Positions 44,746-55,502 are shown, counted from the first letter of the stretch. The stretch: 64,000 nt of DNA from Saussurea involucrata (GCA_033807775.1 CM066313.1:86925484-86989483); one strand, 5' to 3'. A program made the numbers and translations. Notes: generated from the letters alone by a model not told the origin.

Positions 44746-45454
44746 TAATACTATTCATCACACTAAATTTACTGTGAAAAATAGTGACCCCATTGAAGAT
44801 GTGACTATTTACACCAAATTTAGTGTTTAGTGTAAGATTTAGTGACTCCATTGGAGATGGTCTAAATGTGAAAAATACTGCAACCTCTTTTTGACGAAGT
44901 CATGAATCAAGAATCGCCAAGTTAGTATTTCTTTTTGATCTCGATCTTACCATTTATTTATAATAATCTTAATTTTCATATTCAAATGTTTTACATAGCG
45001 CTTGGCGAAGGAAGTAGTCAACACATGACAAATATCCAGAGGTATATCACGTGGCACTACAAAGATATTAGTGAAGCCTACCAAAAAGTTCAAACGGGAG
45101 TTTACACATCAAATGTGGTTTATCGAGAAGTTTTGAGTGATGATTGTAGATGATTAAAGCATGATTGTAATTTCTATTTTGTTTAAACAAAAAATTAGAC
45201 ATAAAAGACTTCAGTTATAAACCAAACCCAAACCCAAACCGTATGATGATTCAACCCAAAATTCAGTTACTACCTTTATAAAGCATATAGACTAAAAGTC
45301 TATATGCTTTAAGACTTTAAGACTTCCAGCAACAACCGCGATGAAAATTGTTATGAATGTGTTACTTTTACAAACACATGTTTATAATTTTCATTTTTTG
45401 CTTACATTTATTTGAATATTGCATCCCGCCGCATTGCGCGGGTACTCAACTAGT
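44746..45454. other. MITE-like and unassigned sequence with a perfect hairpin
   Basis: 44750-44880 has repeated TTTAGTG/CACTAAA words suggesting a MITE. 45221-45240 is a short AAACCC repeat. 45280-45310 is a perfect hairpin: AAAGCATATAGACT, loop AAA, then its complement. No gene. Confidence 0.4.
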
Positions 45455-45740
45455 ATTAGATAAATCTTGTAACTATTGATATATGAATGTCAAGTTGTCG
45501 AGTTATGTCGTAATTTTTAATTATGTGAAAAACGTCACATCAAAATCAACCGATATTATATAGACCTAAAACATGTCCATAAGATAAAATGGAAACAAAT
45601 CAGAAAAAGAAAATGTAAACCAAAAAAATGCGAGGATTCTTAAAGACTGTTGATTTTCATTAATAAGGAAATGCCTCCTGCAGCAAGTACATGAAGGATG
45701 AACAGTTACCACATCCATGGCTACTACAATTTTAGGGGTG
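45455..45740 (-). repeat. Cyclin T 3' flank fragment, inverted (cassette 4)
   Basis: Matches the 3' flank of the cyclin T gene (CTTGTAACTATTGATATATGAATG, GTCGAGTTATGTCGTAATT, AGTACATGAAGGATGAACAGTTACCAC). The exon is missing. Together with U5 copy D and U1 copy 6 it shows that 41.7-45.7 kb is a cassette in the minus direction, later opened by the gypsy element. Confidence 0.75.
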
Positions 45741-46017
45741 AACATGATACGGTACCATGTTTGTTTTCTTAATACCGTGTATCAATCAATTATAATTGGT
45801 ACGTCAAAAAAATTTTAGTTTATATATTACCTTAAAAAAATTAAGTTCATATATTAGTTTTAAAAAAAATTAAGAAACAGTCTCAATAAGCCAAATTGTA
45901 AAGAAATAGAAAGGCCCAAAATGAGTCAAAAGAAGCCGTCATCCCGTGGTCAAGGGCCCAAATCGTGCAAGATTCATTCAGAAACAAAAATTGCGACTGA
46001 GGCGTGAGCGACAGCGC

Positions 46018-46319
46018 GGGGGTGTTTGGGAGTGCTTATATTTTTGACTTATTTGCTTATAGCTTCTTCCCACCGCAAATAAGCTATTTGGAGTGTTTGG
46101 ATAGAAAAAATCAAAAGTGCTTATTTTTGCTTCTCATCACCACAAATAAGTTGTTTTTGATAAGTCATTCCATACCTACTTATTTACTTCACCTTATTTC
46201 CTTATCTATCCAAATTACCTTTTTACCCTCAATTTTTAACAAACACTTTTTAAAAACTGTTTTTCCTCCCCCACATAAGTCAGCATAAGTTAAAAATATA
46301 AGCCCTCCCAAACACCCCC
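46018..46319. mobile_element. MITE with 30-bp terminal inverted repeats
   Basis: Left end GGGGGTGTTTGGGAGTGCTTATATTTTTGACTTAT and right end, inverted, GGGGGTGTTTGGGAGGGCTTATATTTTTAACTTAT are almost perfect inverted repeats (positions 46018-46052 and 46285-46319). No target duplication could be fixed. Confidence 0.75.
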
Positions 46320-47222
46320 GAAGAAGGCAAGAAATTGGCGCTGAATAAGTGAAATTGAGTTGTCGATTCAGTTTCCTCAAACATTCGATGAAGAGTTCGA
46401 TGAGCCAGAGCCGTCGATTTCCTCAACCGTCGTCTATGGCCAGACCGAGAAGAATGTATAAGGTTAGGGTTAATGGTGTTCTTATTTCTCACATCTCACC
46501 TAATTTGTTCTGAAATTTTGATAATTGAATAAGTGATAAACTGATAATTTGTGCATTGTGCATTGTGCTCTGATTGAAGCATTTGTGCGACTGTACTGTG
46601 AGGCTGCCACCATAAGAGCGTGCGTGAAGCCATGAATCTGTGATTTTGTTTACATTTGTGCGACTGTACTCAACCGTGGTCTGTGAATCTGTGATTATGT
46701 GATGTGAACAGTGAATTCAACAACCAACAAGTAAGTTTATGTAGTTATGTGCTAATGGCTTATTAGTTATTTCAATTTGACAAATTGTGAACAGACAAAC
46801 TCACAAACAGTGAATAATGTATTCAATTGAATTCAATTTATGGTCCGTCATCTGTGTACAGTGAATGTCACTTTATGTCATTATGTGGAATATGCATAGC
46901 AAAATAGACTATTGAGAATTTGACTATTTGAGATTCTTATCGAGTAATTGACTAGTAATTCTTGTTTCAAACTTTCAATTTATGATTCTTATTGAGTTAT
47001 TGTCTTATTGAGACTTTTATTGTCTTATTGAGAATTTGATATTCTAATTTCTAAATTCTTGTTTGAATTTTATGATTCTTGTTGAGATTCTAAATACTTT
47101 TTTTTTAATTTTATTGTCTTAATTGAATTAACAGATTCATTTTATTGAGAAATGGTCAAGTGGAGTTGAATTCTTTGGACTCGGACACTCGTATTCCATC
47201 ATTCATATTCCATCTTTCATTT
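46320..47222. other. No gene recognised
   Basis: AT-rich sequence with many GTGAATCTGTGATT and ATTGAGA... words. A 46380-46460 stretch is GC-richer but has no long frame. It ends at the left border of the 3.2-kb duplicate. Confidence 0.4.
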
Positions 47223-47663
47223 GGCCGAAAACAGAAACGAGAAGTAATCAGATTGCTTTCTCACTGTTTCCCAGCCAACTTCGGGAACGATATCAGGATT
47301 GAAGAATAATCCGGTGGATCCAGATCTGGTTCAGGACGCAATCCTATTTTATCCGGATCTGGTTTTAGGCCATTGAAATCTTCATTGATTCTCTTCACCA
47401 TCGATGCTGAACAAATAATCAGAAGATTTATCTCACCTAAGTTCTACCTCTAATTCCTTATCATGCTCGCCTTCATCTCCACAAAACTCATCTTCATCAA
47501 ACAATATGCATCCTCGATAGAATTAGCGTGGTTGGGGTTTTGTTGGCTCGATTCCTTAAGAGGCTGCATATTTCTTTTGACAGAATCCAACTTGGACTCC
47601 ATTGAAGCCAACTTCTCTAGTAGGCTCTTGGTGATTTCTAGGGTCGATTGCGCTGATACCAAT

Positions 47664-47943
47664 TGATATACACTCGTCATTCAATTAGCAAATCAGATTT
47701 AGATTTAGGATTTGATTACAATTAACCGAATGTTCAAATATTTGATGCCTTTTGAGATGCCAGTCCTCTCACAAGTCTTTAGCCCAAAGTGTTTACAAAA
47801 CAAAATCAATACCCTCAACGCCCATCCTATTTCTATTTTTAATAACCTGCTTTAACTACTTGTACCACTGGAATAACCACTTGTACATTTCTCTCACAGC
47901 CCATCCCATTTGACTTGTTTGACCACAATCCTGGGGTATAACA
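47664..47943 (-). repeat. LTR of intron element within duplicate 2
   Basis: Copy of 10181-10460 with almost no changes. The matching 3' LTR and most of the interior are absent because the duplicate starts inside the element. Confidence 0.85.
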
Positions 47944-48284
47944 ATTTCATAAAAATGCATACAAATAGTTTCGTTGTGAAACCCAAGTGGTTATTTTCTT
48001 TTCTGCTGTTGTTACCAAAAAATTAAAATAGAGCCAAAGTGATTCGAACTTGCAATGACACTACTGGTAGGCTACAACCACATTTTGTTAACTTAGGGGA
48101 GCACACACCAAATTAAAGCGGATGTACCCATCTTTTCGACACATTGTTTTTCCCTATACAATTGTCTTGATCTTTTGGGGTAGAGGTCAAGTCTACTTAC
48201 TTGCATCTTTGGTTTTTAGACTCTAGATTTCTAGTGGTTATAGCCATTTGTTTCTTAATTGGTAAATTGTGATATTTATTGCAG

Positions 48285-49099
48285 AGGTTAGCAACCAAAT
48301 GTTGGAACTATATGAGCAAAATAGAGTGCCGCCTTCTCAAACTAGTGAGGTTCTTGACGGAAGTACAGGTGGTGGGGTCACTCAGAAGGCACGACCCGCT
48401 GCTGTTAACGAAGACCATGGTACAAACGACAGTGATTCTCATGTTGGTGCCACTTCCATTTCTCGAACCTCAAACCCTGCATCATCAAGACCCCCTCCCG
48501 ATCAACTCTATCCAAGAACATCCCAAGATTATAGCAACGATGATGGAAGTACAGATCGAAACAAGGATATCATTTCTGACGTGGAGAACAACGATGATCA
48601 CCATTATGAATCGGAAAATGGTGACGCTAAAGAAGCGGAAACAAACTCGTTGAGTGGGCCTAAGCGGCATGAGGTCGAAGACCAAGAATACCGTGGCCAA
48701 AATGTGGATTATAGAAGCCAGCCGTCACCCAAGGATGCGATAAGAAAGATAGATAAAGATAAGGTTAGGGCGGCTCTTGAGAAAAGAAGAAAAGCACGCG
48801 GTGGTGATGTGAGTCGGAGAACGGAGTTCATGGATGAGGATGATCTGATCGAGCGCGAACTAGAAGATGGTGTAGAATTGGCGGCTGAATCAGAGAAAAG
48901 CAAACAAGAGAGAAAACAGAGTTGGTCGAAACCTTCGAATATTGATGATAATGAGGTTGAAGATTTTGAGGCGGTGGAAGAAGGGGAGGTGGGAGTGGTG
49001 GGCGATGGTGGCGGGAGACAGCGGTCGCCGCCCAAGTCTGGTGGCCGGAAAAGGAAGGGGAGCGGGAGCCCACCGCTTGAGAAACGGAGAAGAAACTGA
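48285..49099 (+). pseudogene. Intact-frame copy of cyclin T last exon without cyclin box
   Basis: 815 nt, open to the stop, 271 residues. It differs from 10801-11615 by three residues (NRM to NRV, SQDH to SQDY, NIED to NIDD). The acceptor TTTATTGCAG is kept, but no cyclin-box exon precedes it within the window, so it cannot make cyclin T alone. An upstream ATG in the intron remnant (48269) keeps the frame open. It could still serve as a 3' exon if transcribed from upstream. Confidence 0.9.
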
Positions 49100-50232
49100 A
49101 GGATGTGGAGGAAGGTGTTAGCTACATAAAGAAAGGTAAGGGTGTTTATTGTTCTTTGTATTTAAAATGAGAAAAAAATATGGTATTCATTGTGGTAGAC
49201 TGGTAGCCATGGATATGTGGCAACTGTACATCCTTCATGTACTTGCTGCTGGAACTAAATTTCGATTGTGTATTGCTTTCTGGTCATGAAATGGCATATC
49301 TTTATTTATGAAAATCAACAGTCTTCAAGTATCCTCACATTTTTTCCATTTACATTTTTTTCTTCTAATTTGTATCCATTTTATCTGATTAACATGTTTT
49401 TGGCCTATATGATATCGTTTGATTTTGATGTGACGTTTTTCACATAATTAAGAACTACGACATAACTCGACAACTTAAGATTCATATATACAAGATTTAT
49501 CTGTTACAAGAATTAAATGATTGTTACATTATCATTAAGAAACAATTTTTTTTTTTGAGTAAAGAGACGCAAAAGTATCAATACATGAGAACCACTACAA
49601 ATTTCATTACATTTTACTATTTTATTTATTTTTATATTTACTTTTACATTGTTGATTAATTTATAATACTTTTTAGCGATTCGTGCAAGTCGGGATGGAC
49701 CTTTTAAGCCTCTAGCGGGGGTTCCGTGTATATGTTCAACTAATTTGCGCAAGTATAATTTCTTTGGGTATGAAAAATGTACCCGTTAAACTTTGAAATG
49801 TGCTATGAGATATTAGAAAATACAAGAAACATCAATAAAAAACGGGAAAGAATCGCTAAAGTCAACCAAAAAGCTTAAAAATCTCTTGGAACGTGAAATT
49901 TGGCTAATAAAACATCAGACGATTTTGCAGACTTTTGATAAACTTTATAGGTAGATCTGCTCGGTAAAATTCTCGGGTTCGCCATCGCCGGCAATAGGAC
50001 AAGTTAAATCTACACCTATCTATTTTTTCTTTTGAGAGGGATACATCTATATGTTAATTTTATTCTTTTATATATCAACAAAGAAATTTATTTTTTACAT
50101 TTTAAATACGTAATTTAACATTAATATAAATATGTATTTATGTATCCATATTATATAGCAACATCCAGCTACAATACCAGGTGTCCAGGTCCATTTATTT
50201 ATGAGAGATTGAATCCGCATTTTTCAATTTTC
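49100..50232 (+). other. Cyclin T 3' flank in duplicate 2
   Basis: Near-identical to 11616-12750. No gene. Confidence 0.6.
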
Positions 50233-50284
50233 TCCCACATCGAAAGCTGGATATAAATGTGAAGTGTAGCAGATGAATAAATAA
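50233..50284 (+). promoter_or_regulatory. USE and TATA box of U5 copy E
   Basis: TCCCACATCG (50233-50242) and AATAAATAA (50276-50284), gap 33 nt. Confidence 0.87.
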
Positions 50285-50312
50285 GGCCCTCAGTCTGCAG
50301 CTTAAACCATGC

Positions 50313-50434
50313 AGCCATGCAATGAACACAAAGCGAACTATTCTTTCGCCTTTTACTAAAGAATACCGTGTATTCGTTGTATAAAGTGGCATACGCCTAT
50401 TTTTGGAGAGGTGTTCATTTATTTGAATGCCTCC
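50313..50434 (+). ncRNA. U5: U5 spliceosomal snRNA (copy E)
   Basis: 122 nt, nearly identical to copy A with intact loop CGCCTTTTACT, Sm site ATTTTTGG, terminal hairpin and 3' box (about 50437-50450). One change weakens the lower stem (GTGTATTCG for GTGTGTTCG). It lies 1.1 kb upstream of U1 copy 2 on the same strand. Confidence 0.92.
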
Positions 50435-50572
50435 TACAATTTGTAGTTTAAATAATAAGTCAGGTAGTTGAATAGCTTAAAAATTTCTATTGAGGGTGTT
50501 GCTATTCTAATGCTAACCTGGTAAGGTTTTATTGATAAGATTTGACGTTCTAACCTTTCAGTTAAGTTTTAT

Positions 50573-50853
50573 GGGTCGTTTACTTAATCACTTAACCGGG
50601 TAGGTGTTTACCGGTAAAATTTAACACTATCATCTACTTTTCGGGTATGATTTTAGTACACTAAAATGGCATCGTATGCTACAATTTAGTCGGTAAGCGC
50701 TAACCGTGGTAAGAGTCGTCGCACTCACCGGGTAAGACTCTCGGTCCTTACTACCGCTCTTATCGGGTAAGATTCTTGGTCCTTGCCATATTCATCCGGT
50801 AAACTAATATGACTTGGTAAACACTTACCCGGGTAAGCATTTTGTAAACGGTC
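50573..50853. mobile_element. Full-length GGTAAG-family MITE
   Basis: About 281 bp with inverted ends GGGTCGTTTAC and GGACCGTTTAC. Inside are CTTAACCGGGTAGG, CACCGGGTAAGACTC, TATCGGGTAAGATTC and TTACCCGGGTAAGC. It explains why U5-U1 spacing is larger here than in cassette 1. Confidence 0.65.
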
Positions 50854-50869
50854 CATTAGTCTATTTGAC

Positions 50870-51140
50870 ATTATCACTTACTTTATAGGATAAGAATTAT
50901 AGTCCATCGAAATTGATGTCATATGCAACAATAACAATTTGACGAATTGAAGTAATATGCAACTATAACAATTTGATTGATAAATGGTAACCATGTATTT
51001 ACTCGCTTACCAGGTAAGGCTTTGTCCTTTCCACCGCTCTTACCGGATAAGATTATCAGTCTGTGTCATGTTCATCGGTTAAGGTGAGTGGTGGTGACCC
51101 AATAAGCACTCACCGGGGTAAACATTAGGTAAATGTCCCC
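50870..51140. mobile_element. Second GGTAAG-family MITE remnant
   Basis: CTTACCAGGTAAGGC, CTTACCGGATAAGATTATC and CACTCACCGGGGTAAAC recur in the order seen at 13060-13312, so this one was present before the cassettes were copied. Confidence 0.5.
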
Positions 51141-51497
51141 TTATACATTATAAGAATAATTCAAACTTTAAAAAAATATGAAAATGTTTGGCTTGTTTGA
51201 AAAATTACTTGAACTTTCAAGTGTAAATTGAACACCAGTGTTAAGAAGCTCAATTTGCCAGGTTAAATGGTTGCATTTTCTGTTTGAGACCTGGTCAAGT
51301 TTGAGAATTACTAAAGCTCGAGCTTGAATGCTCCAATCGTTACCATTCCTACCACCAAGCACCTCAAATCTCCAACTCTTGAATAATGATAACTAAGACG
51401 TGGTCACACTGGATGCAGAACGAGTAAACCAGGCTCAATGAAGTCCTGGCATGAGAAAGCAGGTTGGTTATTGATGGCTAAATCAATAGGGTGTCAT

Positions 51498-51549
51498 CCC
51501 ACATTGATAACAAAACGGAAGGTTTAGCCATGTCTAAATCTATTTAAGA
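51498..51549 (+). promoter_or_regulatory. USE and TATA box of U1 copy 2
   Basis: TCCCACATTG (51498-51507) and TATTTAAGA (51541-51549), gap 33 nt, RNA start 31 nt after the TATA box begins. Confidence 0.85.
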
Positions 51550-51571
51550 AGATCGTCGAGCAACTTAGAAC

Positions 51572-51731
51572 ATACTTACCTGGACGGGATCAATGAGTGA
51601 TCAAAAAGGCTCATGGTCTAGGTTGGTGACCTCCATTGCACATAGGAGGGGTGCTTGCTTAAGGTCGGCCCAAGTGGTCGAGCCTACGTCATAATTTGTG
51701 ACAGTGGGGGCTTGCGTTCGCGCAGCCCCTT
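51572..51731 (+). ncRNA. U1: U1 spliceosomal snRNA (copy 2)
   Basis: About 160 nt with canonical 5' arm ATACTTACCTGG and readable stem II, III and IV. The Sm site is AATTTGTGA. Loop I again reads GATCAAAAAGG. It differs from copy 1 at several places (TTGCTTAAGGTCGGCCC, GGGGGCTTGCG), more than expected from the near-identity of the adjacent 3.2-kb duplicate. The promoter is intact. Confidence 0.92.
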
Positions 51732-52084
51732 CCTAATTTAGAGTCTTAAAGGTTTTTCAAGTTTTATCTTATTTGGTTGTTATGTAAATTGGTCTCTGGT
51801 TGCCTACTGAATATATACCACCTTCTTGAAAGTCTCTGGTGACCATTGTCGTTTCTGGCTACCTTCTTGGAATTGTCTCCGTGACCATGTACATAGAAGG
51901 GGGTTTTGTAACCACCCCACCCAATTAATCTTAACCTTACTACTTCTACTACTAACCCAATAGTACGAATGAGTCACGATATTATCCCACAACACCGCCT
52001 TCCTGGGCTTAGGGTTCTAAACAGCGTTCCATTCCTGTGAGACCAAATACACCAGAGGGCCGTAAGGATGACCGCCTCTAGACA
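51732..52084. other. U1 downstream flank; no gene recognised
   Basis: The first ~100 nt parallel the flank of U1 copy 1. Thereafter GTGACCATTGTCG and GTGACCATGTACATAGAAGG look like a short repeat. No RNA or protein gene. Confidence 0.4.
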
Positions 52085-52690
52085 AGCTGACTCCACTTCA
52101 ACCTCAACGAGCTCTCAACCAGTTCGTCCAATCTGAATTGGATTTGAGAGCCGGGATATCTAAACACCACCATCGGCCACTATTTCTTCCAAATATCACG
52201 GGCCATATGACAATCGAAAAACAGATGGTCAAAGAGTCCACACGTATAGTTTCTAAACGGATTACGGGGGCAAAAACTTCATTATAATCTACCCCATACT
52301 TCTGTTTATATCCCTTTACGACAAGACGAGCTTTATGTTTTTCGACATCGCCATTATCTTTCAATTTGGTCTTGAACACCCATTTCACACCAATTTATTT
52401 GTGTCCACTTGGAAGTTCTACCAGATCCCATGTATCACTCCTAACTCCTAAGGATGGATTCAACCTCTTGATCCATGGCTTCCCTCCATATTTTGCCTTT
52501 CGATGAAGTCTCAAAATCCTTAGGATCAACATATGCTAATAAAGCAAAATCAACTAGTTCATCATGATTAATCTTCTGAGTTATCTCATAGATTTCGTTA
52601 ATTCCTCTAAACCCGCGTGGTGCACCAAACGAGGATGAAGAAACAGAACCAGTTGGTGATGAAGGTTCCAAGGTGGTGGGCAACAAGAGA
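52085..52690 (-). pseudogene. Copia RT remnant joined to a LINE-like zinc-RVT scrap
   Basis: Minus strand: 52686-52441 encodes INEIYEITQKINHDELVDFA and FETSSKGKIWREAMDQEVES; 52388-52250 encodes MKWVFKTKLKDNGDVEKHKA and YKQKYGVDYNEVFAPVI, a copia RT N-terminus. At 52250-52085 the sequence changes to one resembling the zf-RVT end of a LINE (FRLSYGPWYLEEIVADGG). The copia part is shared with 41270-41640. Confidence 0.7.
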
Positions 52691-52698
52691 CCGATTTA

Positions 52699-52783
52699 GC
52701 GAACGCAGCCCCCACTGTCACAAATTATTACGTAGGCAAGCACCCCTTCTATGTGCAATGGAGGTCACCAAACCTAGACCATA
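52699..52783 (-). pseudogene. U1 snRNA fragment (copy 7)
   Basis: Only stem II, the Sm region and the start of stem IV remain. Stem III (about 25 nt) is deleted and the 5' part after CTAGACCAT is lost. It joins the copia remnant on the left. It lies 235 nt downstream of U5 copy F on the same strand, keeping the cassette order. Confidence 0.85.
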
Positions 52784-53017
52784 AGAGCGATGACAGCAAC
52801 CGAGAGTCTTACCTGGTAAGTAACTCTTACCCCGTTAACATTTATCAGTCAAGTTGTTATTGTTGCAAACGACATCATTTTGATGGGGTATTATTTCAAT
52901 GGTGAGAATGTCAGATGGACATGAAAAATAAGTGAGAATGTCAAAAGTAATCAGCCCCTTTACTACAAATTTTATGCTTTTCAACTACATGATTAACTAT
53001 TTGAACTACAAATTGTA

Positions 53018-53139
53018 GGAGGCATTCAAATAAATGAACACCTCTCCAAAAATAGGCGTATGCCACTTTATACAACGAACACACGGTATTCTTTAGTAAA
53101 AGGCGAAAGAATAGTTCGCTTTGTGTTCATTGCATGGCT
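53018..53139 (-). ncRNA. U5: U5 spliceosomal snRNA (copy F)
   Basis: 122 nt with intact loop, stems, Sm site ATTTTTGG and terminal hairpin. USE is the complement of 53210-53219 and TATA of 53168-53176, gap 33 nt. The 3' box reads CAATTTGTAGTTCAA (about 53003-53016). Every element of an active gene is present. Confidence 0.92.
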
Positions 53140-53167
53140 GCGTGGTTTAAGCTGCAGACTGAGGGCC

Positions 53168-53219
53168 TTATTTATTCATCTGCTACACTCCACATTTGTA
53201 TCCAGGTTTCGATGTGGGA
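53168..53219 (-). promoter_or_regulatory. USE and TATA box of U5 copy F
   Basis: Complement gives TCCCACATCG then AATAAATAA after 33 nt. Confidence 0.86.
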
Positions 53220-53239
53220 GAAAATTTGAAAAATGCTGA

Positions 53240-54480
53240 TCTCATAAATGAATGGATCAATGGACGTGGTATTGTGGTTGGATGTTGCTATATAATATGG
53301 ATACATATTTATATTAATGTTAAATCATGTATTGAAATTTAAAAAGTAAAGCTTTTTGTTGATGTATAAAAGAATAAAATTTTCAGATAGCTGTATTCCT
53401 CTAAAATTTAACCTATTGCAGTGGCAAGTCCAAGATTTTTTATCGATCAAAAAGTATTTCAAAAGTCTGCAAAGTCATCTGATATGTTGTTAGCCAAATT
53501 CCACGTATCAAAAGATTTTTCCTGTTTTTTTCTTGTATATTTTAATAAATAAAATAAGAAAACGTATTGAAATTTGTATTGGTTCTCATCTATTGATAAT
53601 TTTGCATCTCTTTACACAAAAAAAGTGTCTTAATAATAATATAACAAATTGGTTCTGATTTAGTGTATTGACAATTTTGCTTCTCTTTACTTTAATAGAA
53701 TAATTGTCTCTTAATATTAATAAGAATAATGTAACAAACATGGGTCCCATCCCCCCACTAAAACAAAAAAATCTTGATTTTTCAAGCTTAAAAACAAAAA
53801 AAATAACGTTCTATAACGGTTCCCCCAGTGATTTTTTATATGTCCCCCCACTAACTAAAAAAATCAAAGAAAGTACCTAAAAATCACCCAAAAACCAAAA
53901 AAAGTCTTTTGAAATCAACTAAAAAATCGAAAAAGTCCTTCGAAATTGACAAAAAACCTTAAAATCTCTCGAAATCAACTGAAAAACTTCAAAAATCTCT
54001 CGAAACCGTAGAATTAAGCTAAAAACACATTGAACGATTTTGTGGACCTTTAACCTACCTTAAAAGGGCCCCCACTATGCAAAAATCCTAGATACGCCAC
54101 TGCTTGTAACTATTGATATATGAATGTTAAGTTGTCGAGTTATGTCGTAATTCTTAATTATGTGAAAAATGTCACATCAAAATCAACCGATATTATATAG
54201 ACCGAAAACATGTTCATAAGATAAAATGGATACAAATCAGAAAAAGAAAATGTAAATGGAAAAAATGTGAGGATACTTAAAAGACTATTGATTTGCACAA
54301 CCAAAGATATGCCATTTCATGACCAGAAAGCAATACACAGCCAAAATTTAGTTTCACCAGCAAGTACATGAAGGATAAACAGTTACCACATATCCATGGC
54401 TACCGCAATGAATACCATACTTTTTTCTCATTTTAAATACAAAGAACAAAAAACACCCCTCACCTTTCTTTATGTAGTTA
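53240..54480 (-). other. Cyclin T 3' flank (cassette 6) with an AT-rich insertion
   Basis: 53240-53740 and 54110-54480 match the inverted cyclin T 3' flank. 53745-54105 is foreign: repeated AAAAATC and CTCTCGAAATC words between TCCCCCCACTAAAAC and CAAAAATCCTAGATACGCC. No coding sequence. Confidence 0.5.
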
Positions 54481-54727
54481 GGTGTGGGATCACGTGAAAA
54501 GTGTGAGAAGTGCTTTTAAATCGTTGATAACTTTTAATCAAATATCCTTCCATGAATTGTGGCTTAAAAAAGAATTGATCTGGTGTATCTTATCTTGGTG
54601 CATCTCATCCTAATGTTCGTTCATTTCTCATCCAACCGGTTGATAACCACTTCTCACGTTTCTCGCCAAATTTGTCATTTCTCACCGGAACCCAACCCTA
54701 TGTAGCTAACACCTTCCTCCACATCCT

Positions 54728-55238
54728 TCGGTTTCTTCTTCGTTTCTCGAGCGGTGGGCTCCCGCTCGCCTTCCTTTTCCGGCCACCAGACTTGGTGGCG
54801 ACCGCTGTCTCCCGCCATCGTCGCCCACCACTCCCACCTCCCTTTCTTCCACCGCCTCAAAATCTTCAACCTCATTATCATCAATACTCGAAGGCTTCGA
54901 CCAACTCTGTTTTCTCTCTTGTTTGCTTTTCTCGGATTCAGCCGCCAATTCTACACCATCTTCTAGTTAGCGCTCGACCAGATCATCCCCATCCATGAAC
55001 TCTGTTCTCCGACTCACATCACCACCGCGTGCTTTTCTTCTTTTCTCGAGAGCTGCCCTAACCTTATCTTTATCTATCTTTTTTATCGCATCCTTGGTTG
55101 ACGGCTGGCTTCTATAATCCACATTTTGGCCACGGTATTCTTGGTCTTCGACCTCATCCCGCTTGGGCCCACTCAACGAGTTCGTTTCTGCTTCTTTACC
55201 CTCACCATTTTCCGATTCATAATGATGATCATCGTTGT
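54728..55238 (-). pseudogene. Truncated cyclin T last-exon copy (cassette 6)
   Basis: Covers the C-terminal part of the exon (KRDEVEDQEYRGQNVDYRSQ to the basic end) on the minus strand. The original stop has become CGA, a premature TAA lies at about 54967-54969 (after DDLVER), and the 5' part is missing because the copy stops at 55238, where the U5 copy G flank begins. About 230 bp of foreign sequence (about 54480-54700) precede it on the 3' side. Confidence 0.86.
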
Positions 55239-55299
55239 TTTTTTGGATGGGAGCATCTCAACTATGCACTTTTTATTTAAACTTAAACTACAAATTGTA

Positions 55300-55421
55300 G
55301 GAGGCATTCAAATAAATGAAGACCTCTCCAAAAATAGGCGTATGCCACTTTATACAACGAACACACGGTATTCTTTAGTAAAAGGCGAAAGAATAGTTCG
55401 CTTTGTGTTCATTGCATGGCT
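55300..55421 (-). ncRNA. U5: U5 spliceosomal snRNA (copy G)
   Basis: 122 nt with intact loop CGCCTTTTACT, stems, Sm site and 3' box. USE is the complement of 55493-55502 and TATA of 55450-55458, gap 34 nt. Its downstream neighbour is not U1 but the truncated cyclin T exon of the next cassette, so a deletion between two tandem cassettes removed the U1. Confidence 0.91.
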
Positions 55422-55449
55422 GTGTGGTTTTTGCTGCAGATTGAGGGTC

Positions 55450-55502
55450 TTATTTATTCAGCTGCTACACTCCACATTTGTATCCCAGGTTTCGATGTGG
55501 GA
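55450..55502 (-). promoter_or_regulatory. USE and TATA box of U5 copy G
   Basis: Complement gives TCCCACATCG then AATAAATAA after 34 nt. Confidence 0.85.

Larger units (their letters stand above)
47223..50457 (+). repeat. 3.2-kb segmental duplicate, copy 2
   Basis: Near-identical to 9740-12975, in the same orientation 37.5 kb away. It contains a piece of the intron LTR element with one LTR (47664-47943, minus), the cyclin T last exon and U5 copy E. The left break has TCTTTCAT next to GGCCGAAAAC in both copies, a possible microhomology. Confidence 0.9.

Noticed and set aside
45221..45240. AAACCC repeat as interstitial telomere
   Set aside because: Only two to three imperfect units and not the plant TTTAGGG repeat.
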